Source: Bacillus salipaludis
GTDB lineage: Bacteria; Bacillota; Bacilli; Bacillales_B; DSM-18226
Length of the DNA: 51,807 nucleotides
Reading direction: 5' to 3'
Assembly (NCBI RefSeq): GCF_004358205.1
Contig: NZ_SMYO01000021.1
Coordinates: forward strand, 1 to 51,807
Both the position numbers and the translations under genes were made by a program. Below, piece after piece: positions 10,548 to 19,506 of this stretch (position 1 is its first letter; every line of letters starts with the position of its first letter). The notes below the pieces were generated by a model that did no database searches, was not told the DNA's origin, and saw only the letters and a list, made by a program, of their open reading frames with translations.

Positions 10548-10563
10548 AGTTTCACGTGAAACA
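10548..10563. promoter_or_regulatory. parS site (ParB/Spo0J binding)
   Basis: AGTTTCACGTGAAACA differs at one base from the palindrome TGTTTCACGTGAAACA, which fits the Bacillus parS consensus TGTTNCACGTGAAACA. It lies in the gap between metG and dayD, near the origin, the place where B. subtilis has its 4-degree parS site as I recall. ParB loads here and recruits condensin for origin segregation. Confidence 0.9.
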
Positions 10564-10615
10564 ATTTTCGAGATATTTCGGTGTTTTTAAACCTTTAATG
10601 ACAGGGAGTTTTAAA

Positions 10616-11383
10616 ATGTTATTCGACACACATGCACATTTAAATGATGAACAATACAACGAGGATTTGCAGGAGGTTATTATAAGGGCACAAGAAGCAG
10701 GAGTATCCAATCTTGTTGTTGTCGGTTTTGATCGACCAACAATTGAAAAAGCAATGGTTTTGGCTGATACATTTGATTTTATCTATGCCTGTGTCGGCTG
10801 GCACCCGGTTGATGCCATTGATATGACAGAAGAGGACTTACAATGGATCGAGGATTTAACTGCACATCCAAAGGTTGTGGCAATAGGTGAAATGGGGCTG
10901 GACTATCATTGGGATAAGTCTCCTAAGGACATCCAGAAAGAGGTATTCCGCAAACAAATCAGACTAGCGAAAAAGGTAAAGCTTCCAATTGTCATTCACA
11001 ATCGTGAAGCAACGGCAGATATTGTTGAAATCTTAAAAGAGGAGGGAGCAGAGGAAGTCGGGGGCATCATGCATTGTTTTAGCGGCAGCACAGAGGTTGC
11101 GAAGGAATGTGTGAAAATGAACTTTTATATTTCACTTGGAGGTCCGGTCACTTTTAAAAACGCAAAAAGGCCAAAAGAAGTGGCTGCTGAAATTCCTTTA
11201 GATAAACTGTTAATTGAAACCGATTGCCCATATTTAGCACCCCATCCTTATCGCGGAAAAAGAAATGAACCGGGGTATGTGAAGCTGGTCGCTGAGCAAA
11301 TTGCCGAAATAAAAGGCATAACCCTAGAAGAAGTAGCTAATACAACCACCAAAAATGCAAAAAAATTATTCGGCATAAACTGA
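10616..11383 (+). CDS. dayD: TatD-family metal-dependent DNase (YabD/DayD)
   Basis: 255-residue TatD-type hydrolase with a TIM-barrel metal site: DTHAHLN at the N-terminus, GEMGLDYHW, the HNREA histidine, GIMHCFSG and ETDCPYLAPHP. Family members are Mg-dependent 3'-5' exonucleases; the biological role is less settled. The frame is open from 10556, but that start overlaps the parS site; ATG 10616 with AGGGAG upstream gives the standard family start MLFDTHAH. Confidence 0.93.
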   Translation: MLFDTHAHLNDEQYNEDLQEVIIRAQEAGVSNLVVVGFDRPTIEKAMVLADTFDFIYACVGWHPVDAIDMTEEDLQWIEDLTAHPKVVAIGEMGLDYHWDKSPKDIQKEVFRKQIRLAKKVKLPIVIHNREATADIVEILKEEGAEEVGGIMHCFSGSTEVAKECVKMNFYISLGGPVTFKNAKRPKEVAAEIPLDKLLIETDCPYLAPHPYRGKRNEPGYVKLVAEQIAEIKGITLEEVANTTTKNAKKLFGIN

Positions 11384-11548
11384 CAGAAAATGCTGTCGTA
11401 GTACCGAGAAACTTGTCCGAATTTTTTCGAAAAACAAAAAGTTCTACACGTCTCCTTTCAGGAATAGGATTACCATGTCGATAAGTTTTCCTTTGCATTC
11501 CATCCAACATTATGCATAATTAGAAATACGTTCACAGGAATGCAAGGG

Positions 11549-11577
11549 TTGACAGCCGACAGCGTGGTTCTTATTAT
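11549..11577 (+). promoter_or_regulatory. Sigma-A promoter of yabE
   Basis: Consensus TTGACA (11549-11554), 17-base spacer, TATTAT (11572-11577). The start site is expected near 11584, which rules out the upstream ATG at 11540 as the start codon of yabE. Confidence 0.8.
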
Positions 11578-11605
11578 TTACTCCAACAAGAAGGAGGCGT
11601 TTTTC

Positions 11606-12802
11606 ATCGTATTCAAAAACATGAAAAACCTGATTTCCAGGTCTGTGAGCAAGAAGAAATGGCCCATTGTATTCACTAGTTTATTAGTTTTTGCCGGTGC
11701 TCTTAGTTTCCTTGTGTTTGAGGGGTCGAAGAAAACAGTGGCAATGACGCTTAATGGCCAAGAAAGAATCGTAAAAACACATGCAGATACCGTCAAAGAA
11801 GTATTCGACGAGCTAGGGTTAAAGATTCGCTCTCAAGACTACTTGTTTCCGTCTACAAATAGCAATGTAAAAGACGATCAAAAGATTGTCTGGAAACAAG
11901 CAAAACAGGTTACTATTGTGAAAGACAACGAGAAGAAAACGGTATGGACAACAGCCGATACGGTTGCTGAGCTTCTAAGGAATCAGAAATTTTCGATTAA
12001 GGAACATGATCAAGTTTTTCCAAATCCACAGAAACAGATTAGAAACAAGATGAAAATTAATATTAAGGCTGCCTTTCATCTTACATATGTAGATGGTGGA
12101 AAGAAGAAGAAAGTATGGTCCACTTCGACTACGGTCGCTGACTTTTTAACACAACAGGGGATTAAGCTAAAATCATTAGACCGAGTTGAACCGTCATTAA
12201 CTGCGACAGTCAAAAAGAATAATGTGATTCACGTTATTCGAGTAGAAAAAGTCACCGATGTAGTGGAAGAACCAGTTCATTTTGCTGTAATAACAAAAAA
12301 AGATGAGAGCCTCGCTAAAGGTAAAGAAAAGACTGTCAAGGAAGGCCAGAAAGGACTTGTTTCAAGAGAATATGAAGTTTTCTATGAAAATGGCAAAGAA
12401 GTTTCGAGAGAACTAATTAATGAGCAGAAGCTTAAAGAGAAACAGGATAAGATTGTGGCTGTCGGAACGAAAGAGTTGGATTTACAAGTTTCCCGTGGTG
12501 AGCGTGATACCGGTAAAGAGTTCTATGTGAGTACAACTGCATATACAGCAGATTGTAACGGCTGTTCGGGAAGGACGGCTACAGGGATTAATCTTCGGGC
12601 CAATCCAAATGTAAAAGTAATTGCTGTTGATCCGAATATCATTCCGCTTGGAACAAAGGTTTTTGTGGAAGGCTATGGCTATGCTGTAGCAGCTGATACT
12701 GGCTCAGCTATTAATGGTTACAAAATAGATGTTTTCTTTCCATCCAGATCGCAGGCGTTTCGCTGGGGTGTTCGGAAGGTGAAAATTAAAGTCCTAAATT
12801 AA
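11606..12802 (+). CDS. yabE: YabE, cell-wall binding protein with DUF348, G5 and 3D domains
   Basis: About 398 residues: a short basic N-terminus, one membrane segment (about 19-38, PIVFTSLLVFAGALSFLVF), three DUF348 repeats (about 42-210, each with a TADTV-like motif), a G5 domain, and a C-terminal 3D domain (from about 312, YTADCNGCSGRTATG, then DPNIIPLGTKV and AADTG). This is the RpfB/Sps-like layout of enzymes acting on peptidoglycan; the 3D domain resembles the MltA lytic transglycosylase core. The start is odd: AAGGAGG (11591-11597) is followed at normal distance only by ATC 11606. The next ATG (11621) is 23 bases away, and ATG 11540 lies upstream of the promoter. Confidence 0.88.
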   Translation: MVFKNMKNLISRSVSKKKWPIVFTSLLVFAGALSFLVFEGSKKTVAMTLNGQERIVKTHADTVKEVFDELGLKIRSQDYLFPSTNSNVKDDQKIVWKQAKQVTIVKDNEKKTVWTTADTVAELLRNQKFSIKEHDQVFPNPQKQIRNKMKINIKAAFHLTYVDGGKKKKVWSTSTTVADFLTQQGIKLKSLDRVEPSLTATVKKNNVIHVIRVEKVTDVVEEPVHFAVITKKDESLAKGKEKTVKEGQKGLVSREYEVFYENGKEVSRELINEQKLKEKQDKIVAVGTKELDLQVSRGERDTGKEFYVSTTAYTADCNGCSGRTATGINLRANPNVKVIAVDPNIIPLGTKVFVEGYGYAVAADTGSAINGYKIDVFFPSRSQAFRWGVRKVKIKVLN

Positions 12803-12812
12803 GCTTTTTTGT

Positions 12813-12846
12813 GCAGAGGATTCCTTCCTCTGCATTTTGCTTTTTT
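12813..12846 (+). terminator. yabE terminator
   Basis: GCAGAGGA (12813-12820) pairs with TCCTCTGC (12826-12833); a T-rich tail follows, interrupted by GC. Confidence 0.7.
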
Positions 12847-12867
12847 CCTAAATTTCTTTATACTAAG

Positions 12868-12888
12868 GAAAGCGTAAGCGCCTTTTAG
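12868..12888 (-). repeat. Family B repeat fragment (one end)
   Basis: The stretch GAAAGCGTAAGCGCCTT matches, in reverse, the terminal segment AAGGCGCTTACGCTTTTC of the family B copy at 17347-17550. Only about 20 bases are recognisable. Confidence 0.55.
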
Positions 12889-13019
12889 GGCACCATCTGA
12901 ACCATTTATAGATTCTTATTCTAATGTATGATGTTTTTCATTTATATAGACGATGGACATTACAAAAATGTTTCAAGTTTTTTTCAATTTTTTATTTTTT
13001 ATGTTTTTTGGAGGAAATA

Positions 13020-14451
<1,432 letters not shown>

Positions 14452-14477
14452 AAGACCTCTTAGGGGGTCTTTTTTTG
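14452..14477 (+). terminator. ksgA terminator
   Basis: AAGACC (14452-14457) pairs with GGTCTT (14466-14471) and is followed by a T run directly after the stop codon. Confidence 0.75.
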
Positions 14478-14515
14478 GTTTAGAAGGGTGTTTCAAGCCT
14501 TACCCCCATTCCGTC

Positions 14516-14543
14516 ACAAATCTTCCGTATTCTGCATAGCCTA
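14516..14543 (+). promoter_or_regulatory. Sigma-K promoter of yabG
   Basis: AC (14516-14517) and, after 17 bases, CATAGCCTA (14535-14543), a perfect fit to the late mother-cell -10 pattern CATANNNTA. yabG is sigma-K-dependent in B. subtilis. Confidence 0.7.
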
Positions 14544-14598
14544 TGAAAGGAACTTTATTTGAAAGGCCTTATTTGCTGGTCTTATTGGAGTGACAGCA

Positions 14599-15477
14599 AT
14601 GGATTTAAAATTAATGGATGTTGTCGGCAGACAATCACATAATTGCGATATTCTCTTCCGAATTATAGATATTCGGGAAATCAACGGTCAAAAGATCGCC
14701 ATCCTCTACGGTGAAGACTTTCGCTTAATTGCAGATGCACCCTATTACGATTTAATTCCAATTAACCAAACAGACAGAATGAGGATGACACAGGAATTTC
14801 GAACCCTGGAGGAACAATCGTACCGGCTTTTTACACAAGATGTTGATTTATTGAAGCACAGACAGGAATATGAAGCAACAGACGGGTATGTCAAATCATT
14901 TAATTACTTCCAAATTCCCGGTAAGGTCCTTCATTTAGATGGAGACCCAAATTACTTGAAGAAATGTATGGACTTATACGACAAAATCGGAATACCTGTC
15001 ACAGGTATACATTGTAATGAAAAAGAAATGCCCGAAAAAATCGGTCAATTAATTGATTATTACCGTCCCGACATCCTTGTCATCACAGGACATGATGCCT
15101 ATTCAAAAGCAAAAGGAAAAATGACCGATATCAATGCATACCGTCATTCTAAACATTTTGTCCAAACCGTTCGGGAAGCCCGCCGAAAAGTACCGCATTT
15201 GGATCAATTGGTGATTTTCGCCGGTGCCTGCCAATCCCATTTTGAATCGCTCATTCATGCAGGAGCCAATTTTGCAAGTTCACCATCAAGGATCAATATC
15301 CATGCACTCGACCCTGTATATATCGTAGCTAAAATTAGCTTTACTCCCTTTATGGAACGGATAAATGTTTGGGATGTATTAAGAAATACATTGACGGGCG
15401 AAAAAGGATTAGGAGGAATCGAAACAAGGGGAGTTTTACGGACTGGAATGCCGTATAATCCGGTTCCTGAGGAATAA
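14599..15477 (+). CDS. yabG: YabG, sporulation-specific coat protease
   Basis: 292-residue mother-cell cysteine protease (peptidase family U57) that processes spore coat proteins before their cross-linking. The N-terminal segment (VVGRQSHNCDILFRI) and the ITGHDAYSK and FAGACQSHFE blocks are conserved; the last contains a likely catalytic Cys, though I cannot prove it from sequence. ATG 14599 is chosen over GTG 14590 because TTGGAG lies at proper spacing. It is monocistronic between a sigma-K promoter and a terminator. Confidence 0.9.
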   Translation: MDLKLMDVVGRQSHNCDILFRIIDIREINGQKIAILYGEDFRLIADAPYYDLIPINQTDRMRMTQEFRTLEEQSYRLFTQDVDLLKHRQEYEATDGYVKSFNYFQIPGKVLHLDGDPNYLKKCMDLYDKIGIPVTGIHCNEKEMPEKIGQLIDYYRPDILVITGHDAYSKAKGKMTDINAYRHSKHFVQTVREARRKVPHLDQLVIFAGACQSHFESLIHAGANFASSPSRINIHALDPVYIVAKISFTPFMERINVWDVLRNTLTGEKGLGGIETRGVLRTGMPYNPVPEE

Positions 15478-15480
15478 TTG

Positions 15481-15512
15481 AAAGCCTTTTTTACTCAAAG
15501 GGGCTTTTTTTT
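15481..15512 (+). terminator. yabG terminator
   Basis: AAAGCC (15481-15486) pairs with GGCTTT (15502-15507), with inner T/A pairs, followed by a T run. Confidence 0.75.
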
Positions 15513-15592
15513 TATGATTGATACATATTTAAGGGAAGTTAAGGTAACCATAGAAATGTTGAAATTTAGAAGAAAAAGTAGAAGAAAAAATA

Positions 15593-15622
15593 TTGACAAT
15601 CTTTTTATCGGACTGATATAAT
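15593..15622 (+). promoter_or_regulatory. veg promoter P1 (sigma-A)
   Basis: TTGACA (15593-15598), 18-base spacer, TATAAT (15617-15622): both hexamers are perfect. It is preceded by an A-rich tract that could act as an UP element. Confidence 0.8.
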
Positions 15623-15634
15623 TTTATATTTTGT

Positions 15635-15663
15635 TTGACAAAATGTTATACGCGTGGTATACT
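15635..15663 (+). promoter_or_regulatory. veg promoter P2 (sigma-A)
   Basis: TTGACA (15635-15640), 17-base spacer, TATACT (15658-15663). It lies 41 bases downstream of P1, forming a tandem pair as in the very strong B. subtilis veg promoter region. Confidence 0.85.
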
Positions 15664-15685
15664 TTTACATAGTGAGGTGGACCGA

Positions 15686-15946
15686 ATGCCAAAAACCTTA
15701 GCCGATATTAAAAAGGCTCTTGACTCAAATTTAGGGAAAAGATTGTTACTTAAGGCAAACGGAGGACGCAGAAAAACGATTGAGCGCTCCGGTGTTTTAG
15801 CGGAAACATACCCTTCAGTATTTGTCATTGAGTTGGATCAAGATGAGAATGCTTTTGAGCGTGTTTCATACAGCTATGCAGATGTATTGACTGAAACCGT
15901 TCAAATCACCTTTGAAGATGCATCAGGACACTTAGCTTTAAGCTAA
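15686..15946 (+). CDS. veg: Veg protein
   Basis: 86-residue protein nearly identical to B. subtilis Veg ([38 protein letters not shown]). Veg has a small SH3-like beta fold and has been linked to biofilm formation through the SinR pathway; its biochemical role is not settled. ATG 15686 follows GAGGTGG. The tandem consensus promoters imply very high expression. Confidence 0.93.
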   Translation: MPKTLADIKKALDSNLGKRLLLKANGGRRKTIERSGVLAETYPSVFVIELDQDENAFERVSYSYADVLTETVQITFEDASGHLALS

Positions 15947-16049
15947 CATATAAGCAATGTTTGGGCGGTAAACGGTTGTTTACTGCTTTTTGCTTTCTTC
16001 AAAAATCGACATGGATGATTATAGATAACATGAAAAGATTAAATTCATA

Positions 16050-16056
16050 CATACTA
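16050..16056 (+). promoter_or_regulatory. Possible sigma-G -10 element of sspF
   Basis: CATACTA fits the sigma-G -10 pattern CATNNTA, about 34 bases before the sspF start. The -35 (ACATG at 16028-16032) is one base off the GNATR pattern, with 17-base spacing. Sigma-G control is expected for this class of gene. Confidence 0.45.
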
Positions 16057-16089
16057 TAAATACCGTGTGTGAAGAAAGGGGTTGTTTAG

Positions 16090-16266
16090 ATGGGCAGAAG
16101 AAGAGGTGTCATGTCCGGTCAATTTAAAGAGGAGCTCGCTAAAGAGCTTGGCTTTTATGATGTGGTTCAAAAAGAAGGCTGGGGCGGGATTAAAGCCCGT
16201 GACGCAGGGAATATGGTAAAGCGTGCCATAGAGCTTGCTGAGCAACAGTTGTTGAACAAACGTTAA
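16090..16266 (+). CDS. sspF: Small acid-soluble spore protein SspF
   Basis: 58-residue alpha/beta-type SASP. It begins [20 protein letters not shown] and continues with [13 protein letters not shown] and the conserved [19 protein letters not shown]. By family it binds forespore DNA and protects it in the dormant spore. GAAAGGGG (16074-16081) gives the ATG a good ribosome binding site. It lies between veg and ispE exactly as in B. subtilis. Confidence 0.94.
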   Translation: MGRRRGVMSGQFKEELAKELGFYDVVQKEGWGGIKARDAGNMVKRAIELAEQQLLNKR

Positions 16267-16321
16267 CCAAGAGATCGATATCTTTCTGAAGTCAGTTTAA
16301 ACCGATAGATTCACCACGGTC

Positions 16322-16350
16322 AGGCCAGGGAATAAACCCCCTGGCCTTTC
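16322..16350 (+). terminator. sspF terminator
   Basis: AGGCCAGGG (16322-16330) pairs with CCCTGGCCT (16339-16347). A strong stem with only a short T tail. Confidence 0.7.
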
Positions 16351-16480
16351 ATTTCTGCACTATTCTTTGTTAAAATGTTATATTTGATAGGATTATTTAT
16401 CTATCACGTCTTACATTGGCCGTTTTGTGGTAAAATAGGACAAAATATGGAACTGTCAATTTTTAAAGTAGGTGGACGTT

Positions 16481-17353
16481 GTGAAGCTTTTAGTAAAAGC
16501 ACCGGCCAAGATTAATTTATCATTAGATGTTTTGTACAAACGTCCTGATGGATATCATGAAGTTGAAATGATTATGACAACAATTGATTTGGCCGATCGA
16601 GTTGAGCTAAGTTTATTAAATCAAGATAAAATACATATTCTTTCCCATAACCGTTACGTTCCGGATGACCAGCGAAATTTAGCCTATCAGGCTGCGCAGC
16701 TGTTAAAGGACCGTTTTCAGGTCAAAAAAGGGGTTGTGATCTCCATTGAAAAGACAATCCCAGTTGCTGCAGGCCTTGCCGGCGGCAGCAGTGATGCAGC
16801 CGCAACATTAAGAGGTTTAAATAAGATATGGGGGCTTGGACTAACACTAGATGAGTTGGCTGAACTCGGGTCTGAAATTGGGTCAGATGTTTCCTTCTGT
16901 GTATATGGAGGAACAGCCATAGCGAAGGGTAGAGGAGAATTTATCACCGATCTCCCGGCTCCTCCCACATGCTGGGTGATTTTAGCGAAACCCTTTATTG
17001 GTGTATCGACAGCAGAGGTCTATCGTCGCCTTGACTTAAATGGAATGAAGCACCCAAACACAAATGGAATGGTTGACGCAATAAAAAATAATGATTATCA
17101 GCAGGTTTGTCAAAACGTTGGGAACGTTTTAGAAGATGTTACATTAAACCTGCATCCGGAGGTAGCCCTCATCAAGGATCAAATGAAGCGCTTTGGTGCT
17201 GATGCTGTACTAATGAGTGGCAGTGGGCCGACGGTTTTTGGCTTAGTTCAGCATGATTCGAGAATGCATAGAATCTATAACGGCTTAAGAGGATTTTGTG
17301 ACCAGGTTTTTGCAGTGAGGATGTTAGGAGAACGCCACTTCCTTGATGTCTAG
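16481..17353 (+). CDS. ispE: 4-diphosphocytidyl-2-C-methyl-D-erythritol kinase
   Basis: 290-residue GHMP kinase of the non-mevalonate isoprenoid pathway; phosphorylates CDP-ME on the 2-hydroxyl. The [10 protein letters not shown] start, the ATP loop [14 protein letters not shown] and the C-terminal [11 protein letters not shown] motif are intact. GTG 16481 with GTAGGTGG upstream is chosen over GTG 16472. The stop codon (TAG, 17351-17353) lies inside the first bases of a family B repeat, so the insertion probably reset the last residues. Confidence 0.95.
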   Translation: MKLLVKAPAKINLSLDVLYKRPDGYHEVEMIMTTIDLADRVELSLLNQDKIHILSHNRYVPDDQRNLAYQAAQLLKDRFQVKKGVVISIEKTIPVAAGLAGGSSDAAATLRGLNKIWGLGLTLDELAELGSEIGSDVSFCVYGGTAIAKGRGEFITDLPAPPTCWVILAKPFIGVSTAEVYRRLDLNGMKHPNTNGMVDAIKNNDYQQVCQNVGNVLEDVTLNLHPEVALIKDQMKRFGADAVLMSGSGPTVFGLVQHDSRMHRIYNGLRGFCDQVFAVRMLGERHFLDV

Positions 17354-17550
17354 CGCAAGCGTCCTGCCCCTCGAGGTTGCTATCCTGCTCCTGCGGCAAA
17401 GCTTATTCAAGGTAGTACTGTTCACCTCGTCGCATGCCTGCAAGGAAGAAAATTCAGTGATGCTTGCATGTCGATGAAGTCAAAGAACGACTTCACCGCC
17501 AGGACCTAAAGCCTTGTCGGGGCTGAACAAGGCGCTTACGCTTTTCTTGA
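17347..17550 (+). repeat. Family B repeat, copy 1 (about 204 bp)
   Basis: Non-coding repeat running from TGTCTAG to CGCTTTTCTTGA. It shares CCTCGAGGTTGCT, a GATGAAGTCAA...CTTCACCG core and the CGCTTTTCTT end with the reversed copy at 38388-38562. It starts within the last codons of ispE and ends in the purR promoter. TTGA occurs at both borders (17343-17346 and 17547-17550), a possible but weak target duplication. An internal inverted repeat (GATGAAGTC...GACTTCACC) would fold in RNA. Confidence 0.8.
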
Positions 17551-17576
17551 TTAAATGCGTACGTTAGTGATATATT
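17547..17576 (+). promoter_or_regulatory. purR promoter at the edge of the family B repeat
   Basis: TTGATT (17547-17552), 18 bases, then TATATT (17571-17576) preceded by TGA, an extended -10. The -35 lies on the border of the repeat. GCGTACGTTA (17558-17567) between the boxes is a two-mismatch match to a PurBox core (CCGAACATTA), a weak candidate for autoregulation. Confidence 0.55.
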
Positions 17577-17608
17577 TTAATTAGAATTTTCGTCTTTTGG
17601 AGGTTATT

Positions 17609-18430
17609 ATGAAGTTTCGTCGAAGTGAACGGTTGATTGATATGACGAATTATTTACTGGACCATCCTCGCCAGCTCGTGCCGCTGACATTTTTCGCCGA
17701 TCGTTATGAATCAGCAAAATCATCTATTAGTGAAGATTTAGCGATAGTCAAAGAAACATTTGAGCAAAAAGGATTTGGAACCTTGCAGACGGTACCTGGT
17801 GCAGCTGGAGGCGTTAAATTCTTAGTGCAAATAAGTAAAGAAAATGCGAGGCCTTTTGTTCAAGAACTTTGTGAATTAATCGCTACTCCTGATCGGTTAT
17901 TGCCTGGAGGCTATTTATATTTGACGGATATCTTGGGGGACCCTCAAATTGTACAAAAAGCAGGAAGGATTATTGCTTCTGCTTATTCTGAAGCTAAAAT
18001 AGATGTCATCATGACTGTGGCAACAAAAGGGATTCCGCTTGCCTATGCAGTGGCAAGTCAATTAAATGCTCCTGTTGTAATTGTCAGAAGGGACAGCAAA
18101 GTGACGGAGGGACCGACGGTAAGCATTAATTATGTCTCTGGTTCAACCAAAAGAATTCAAACAATGGTTCTTTCCAAGAGAAGCCTAACAGAAGGCTCCC
18201 GGGTCTTGATTGTCGATGATTTCATGAAAGCTGGCGGAACAGTTATCGGCATGATTAGTTTATTAGAGGAATTTAATGCTACAGTAGCCGGGATTGCTGT
18301 TTTAGTTGAAGCGGAAAAAATTGAAGAGCGCCTGGTTGATAACTATTTATCTCTTGTTCAATTATCGGATGTTGATTTAAAGGAAAAAAAGATTAATGTT
18401 AAAGAAGGTAACTATTTTACACTTGAATAA
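17609..18430 (+). CDS. purR: Purine operon repressor
   Basis: 273-residue PurR of the Gram-positive type: an N-terminal winged helix (about 1-70, with [18 protein letters not shown] recognition region) and a C-terminal phosphoribosyltransferase-fold domain whose PRPP loop is [13 protein letters not shown]. It represses purine genes; PRPP relieves binding. GGAGG at 17599-17603 selects ATG 17609. It heads purR-ridA and lies in the same cluster as prs, the PRPP maker. Confidence 0.96.
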   Translation: MKFRRSERLIDMTNYLLDHPRQLVPLTFFADRYESAKSSISEDLAIVKETFEQKGFGTLQTVPGAAGGVKFLVQISKENARPFVQELCELIATPDRLLPGGYLYLTDILGDPQIVQKAGRIIASAYSEAKIDVIMTVATKGIPLAYAVASQLNAPVVIVRRDSKVTEGPTVSINYVSGSTKRIQTMVLSKRSLTEGSRVLIVDDFMKAGGTVIGMISLLEEFNATVAGIAVLVEAEKIEERLVDNYLSLVQLSDVDLKEKKINVKEGNYFTLE

Positions 18431-18447
18431 ATAGGAGGGTTTTACAT

Positions 18448-18822
18448 ATGGAAATCGTTCAAACAAATCAAGCCCCAGCAGCAATTGGTCCATATTCTCA
18501 AGGTATTGTTGTCAATAATTTGTTCTACAGCTCTGGTCAAATTCCACTAACAGCGGAAGGTACTTTGGCTGAAGGAGATATTAAGGTACAAACCCACCAG
18601 GTATTTAAAAATTTACAAGCAGTACTAGAAGCTGCTGGTGCATCATTAGAGACAGTTGTAAAAGCCACTGTTTTTATTAAAAATATGGAAGAATTTGCAC
18701 AGCTTAATGAAGTGTATGGAGAGTACTTCCACACGCATAAACCTGCACGCTCATGTGTCGAAGTAGCCAGATTACCTAAAGATGTATTAGTTGAGATCGA
18801 AGTAGTAGCGCTCGTGAAATAG
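18448..18822 (+). CDS. ridA: RidA family enamine/imine deaminase (YabJ)
   Basis: 124 residues, RidA/YjgF family trimer. The conserved N-terminal [15 protein letters not shown] and the C-terminal [18 protein letters not shown], with the ligand-binding arginine, are all present. By family it clears reactive enamines from PLP enzymes; in B. subtilis it has been linked to purine repression. An optimal ribosome binding site (AGGAGGG) precedes it 17 bases after purR. Confidence 0.94.
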   Translation: MEIVQTNQAPAAIGPYSQGIVVNNLFYSSGQIPLTAEGTLAEGDIKVQTHQVFKNLQAVLEAAGASLETVVKATVFIKNMEEFAQLNEVYGEYFHTHKPARSCVEVARLPKDVLVEIEVVALVK

Positions 18823-18837
18823 ACGAGTGCTTTTTTA
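18807..18837 (+). terminator. ridA terminator
   Basis: AGCGCTCGT (18807-18815) pairs with ACGAGTGCT (18823-18831), with one G:T pair, followed by Ts. The 5' arm lies in the last codons of ridA. Confidence 0.75.
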
Positions 18838-18948
18838 TTTGTACGGAGGAAAATATTTATTATTTTGTCTTAAAATGTAAGAAAATTACCGTTTTTTACA
18901 GAAGTTCACTTTTTTGCCCTAATTTTTCTAAAAAATTTTAAAATTAAA

Positions 18949-18980
18949 GAAGGAAAACCAAGATTTCTGTTGAATTTATT
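18949..18980 (+). promoter_or_regulatory. Sigma-H promoter of spoVG
   Basis: GAAGGAAAA (18949-18957), 14-base spacer, GAATTTATT (18972-18980). This matches the sigma-H layout of B. subtilis spoVG (AGGA box, 14 bases, GAAT). An A/T-rich block lies directly upstream, where B. subtilis has an AbrB binding region. Confidence 0.8.
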
Positions 18981-19018
18981 AATCTAGCTTTTTATCTAGA
19001 AGAAAAGGGTGTGAGCAC

Positions 19019-19309
19019 ATGGAAGTAACTGACGTAAGATTACGCCGCGTTAATACGGATGGAAGAATGAGAGCGATTGCATCAATCACATTAGACAATG
19101 AGTTTGTTGTTCATGACATCCGTGTTATCGATGGAAACAACGGTTTATTTGTAGCTATGCCAAGTAAACGTACTCCAGACGGAGAATTTCGTGACATTGC
19201 GCATCCAATCAATTCAGGAACACGCGGAAAAATCCAAGAAGCTGTTTTGGCAGAGTACCACCGCTTAGGTGAATTGGAAATTGAATTTGAAGAAGCCGGA
19301 GCTTCCTAA
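19019..19309 (+). CDS. spoVG: SpoVG
   Basis: 96-residue SpoVG, a small nucleic-acid-binding regulator first known from asymmetric septation and cortex defects. Conserved: [25 protein letters not shown] and [20 protein letters not shown] with the basic patch that binds nucleic acid. It has a sigma-H promoter and a terminator, so it is a single-gene unit. By B. subtilis precedent AbrB, encoded at 7775, represses it. Confidence 0.97.
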   Translation: MEVTDVRLRRVNTDGRMRAIASITLDNEFVVHDIRVIDGNNGLFVAMPSKRTPDGEFRDIAHPINSGTRGKIQEAVLAEYHRLGELEIEFEEAGAS

Positions 19310-19323
19310 GGATTTTGACAACT

Positions 19324-19360
19324 AGGGCCTTTCTTCCACGTAAGGCTCTTTTTATTTTTT
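19324..19360 (+). terminator. spoVG terminator
   Basis: AGGGCCTT (19324-19331) pairs with AAGGCTCT (19342-19349), with one G:T pair, then a T-rich tail. Confidence 0.7.
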
Positions 19361-19441
19361 AGATTCTTCGCTAATTGCCCCCTCTATCAGTCCTCTAAGC
19401 AGCACTCCAAATAACAAATTAAGACACTTTCGGAACATTCC

Positions 19442-19470
19442 TTGAAAAGGCAAGCAATTTGCGTTAATAT
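19442..19470 (+). promoter_or_regulatory. Sigma-A promoter of glmU
   Basis: TTGAAA (19442-19447), 17 bases, TAATAT (19465-19470). Just upstream, CGGAACATT (19431-19439) is one base off a PurBox core; functional meaning is doubtful. Confidence 0.6.
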
Positions 19471-19506
19471 TTTTAATGGATAAAAAGGTAAATTGGAGGC
19501 ATGTTC

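Noticed and set aside
19429..19440. PurBox ahead of glmU
   Set aside because: A single half-site with a core mismatch; PurR normally uses paired boxes, and no partner is seen at the usual distance.
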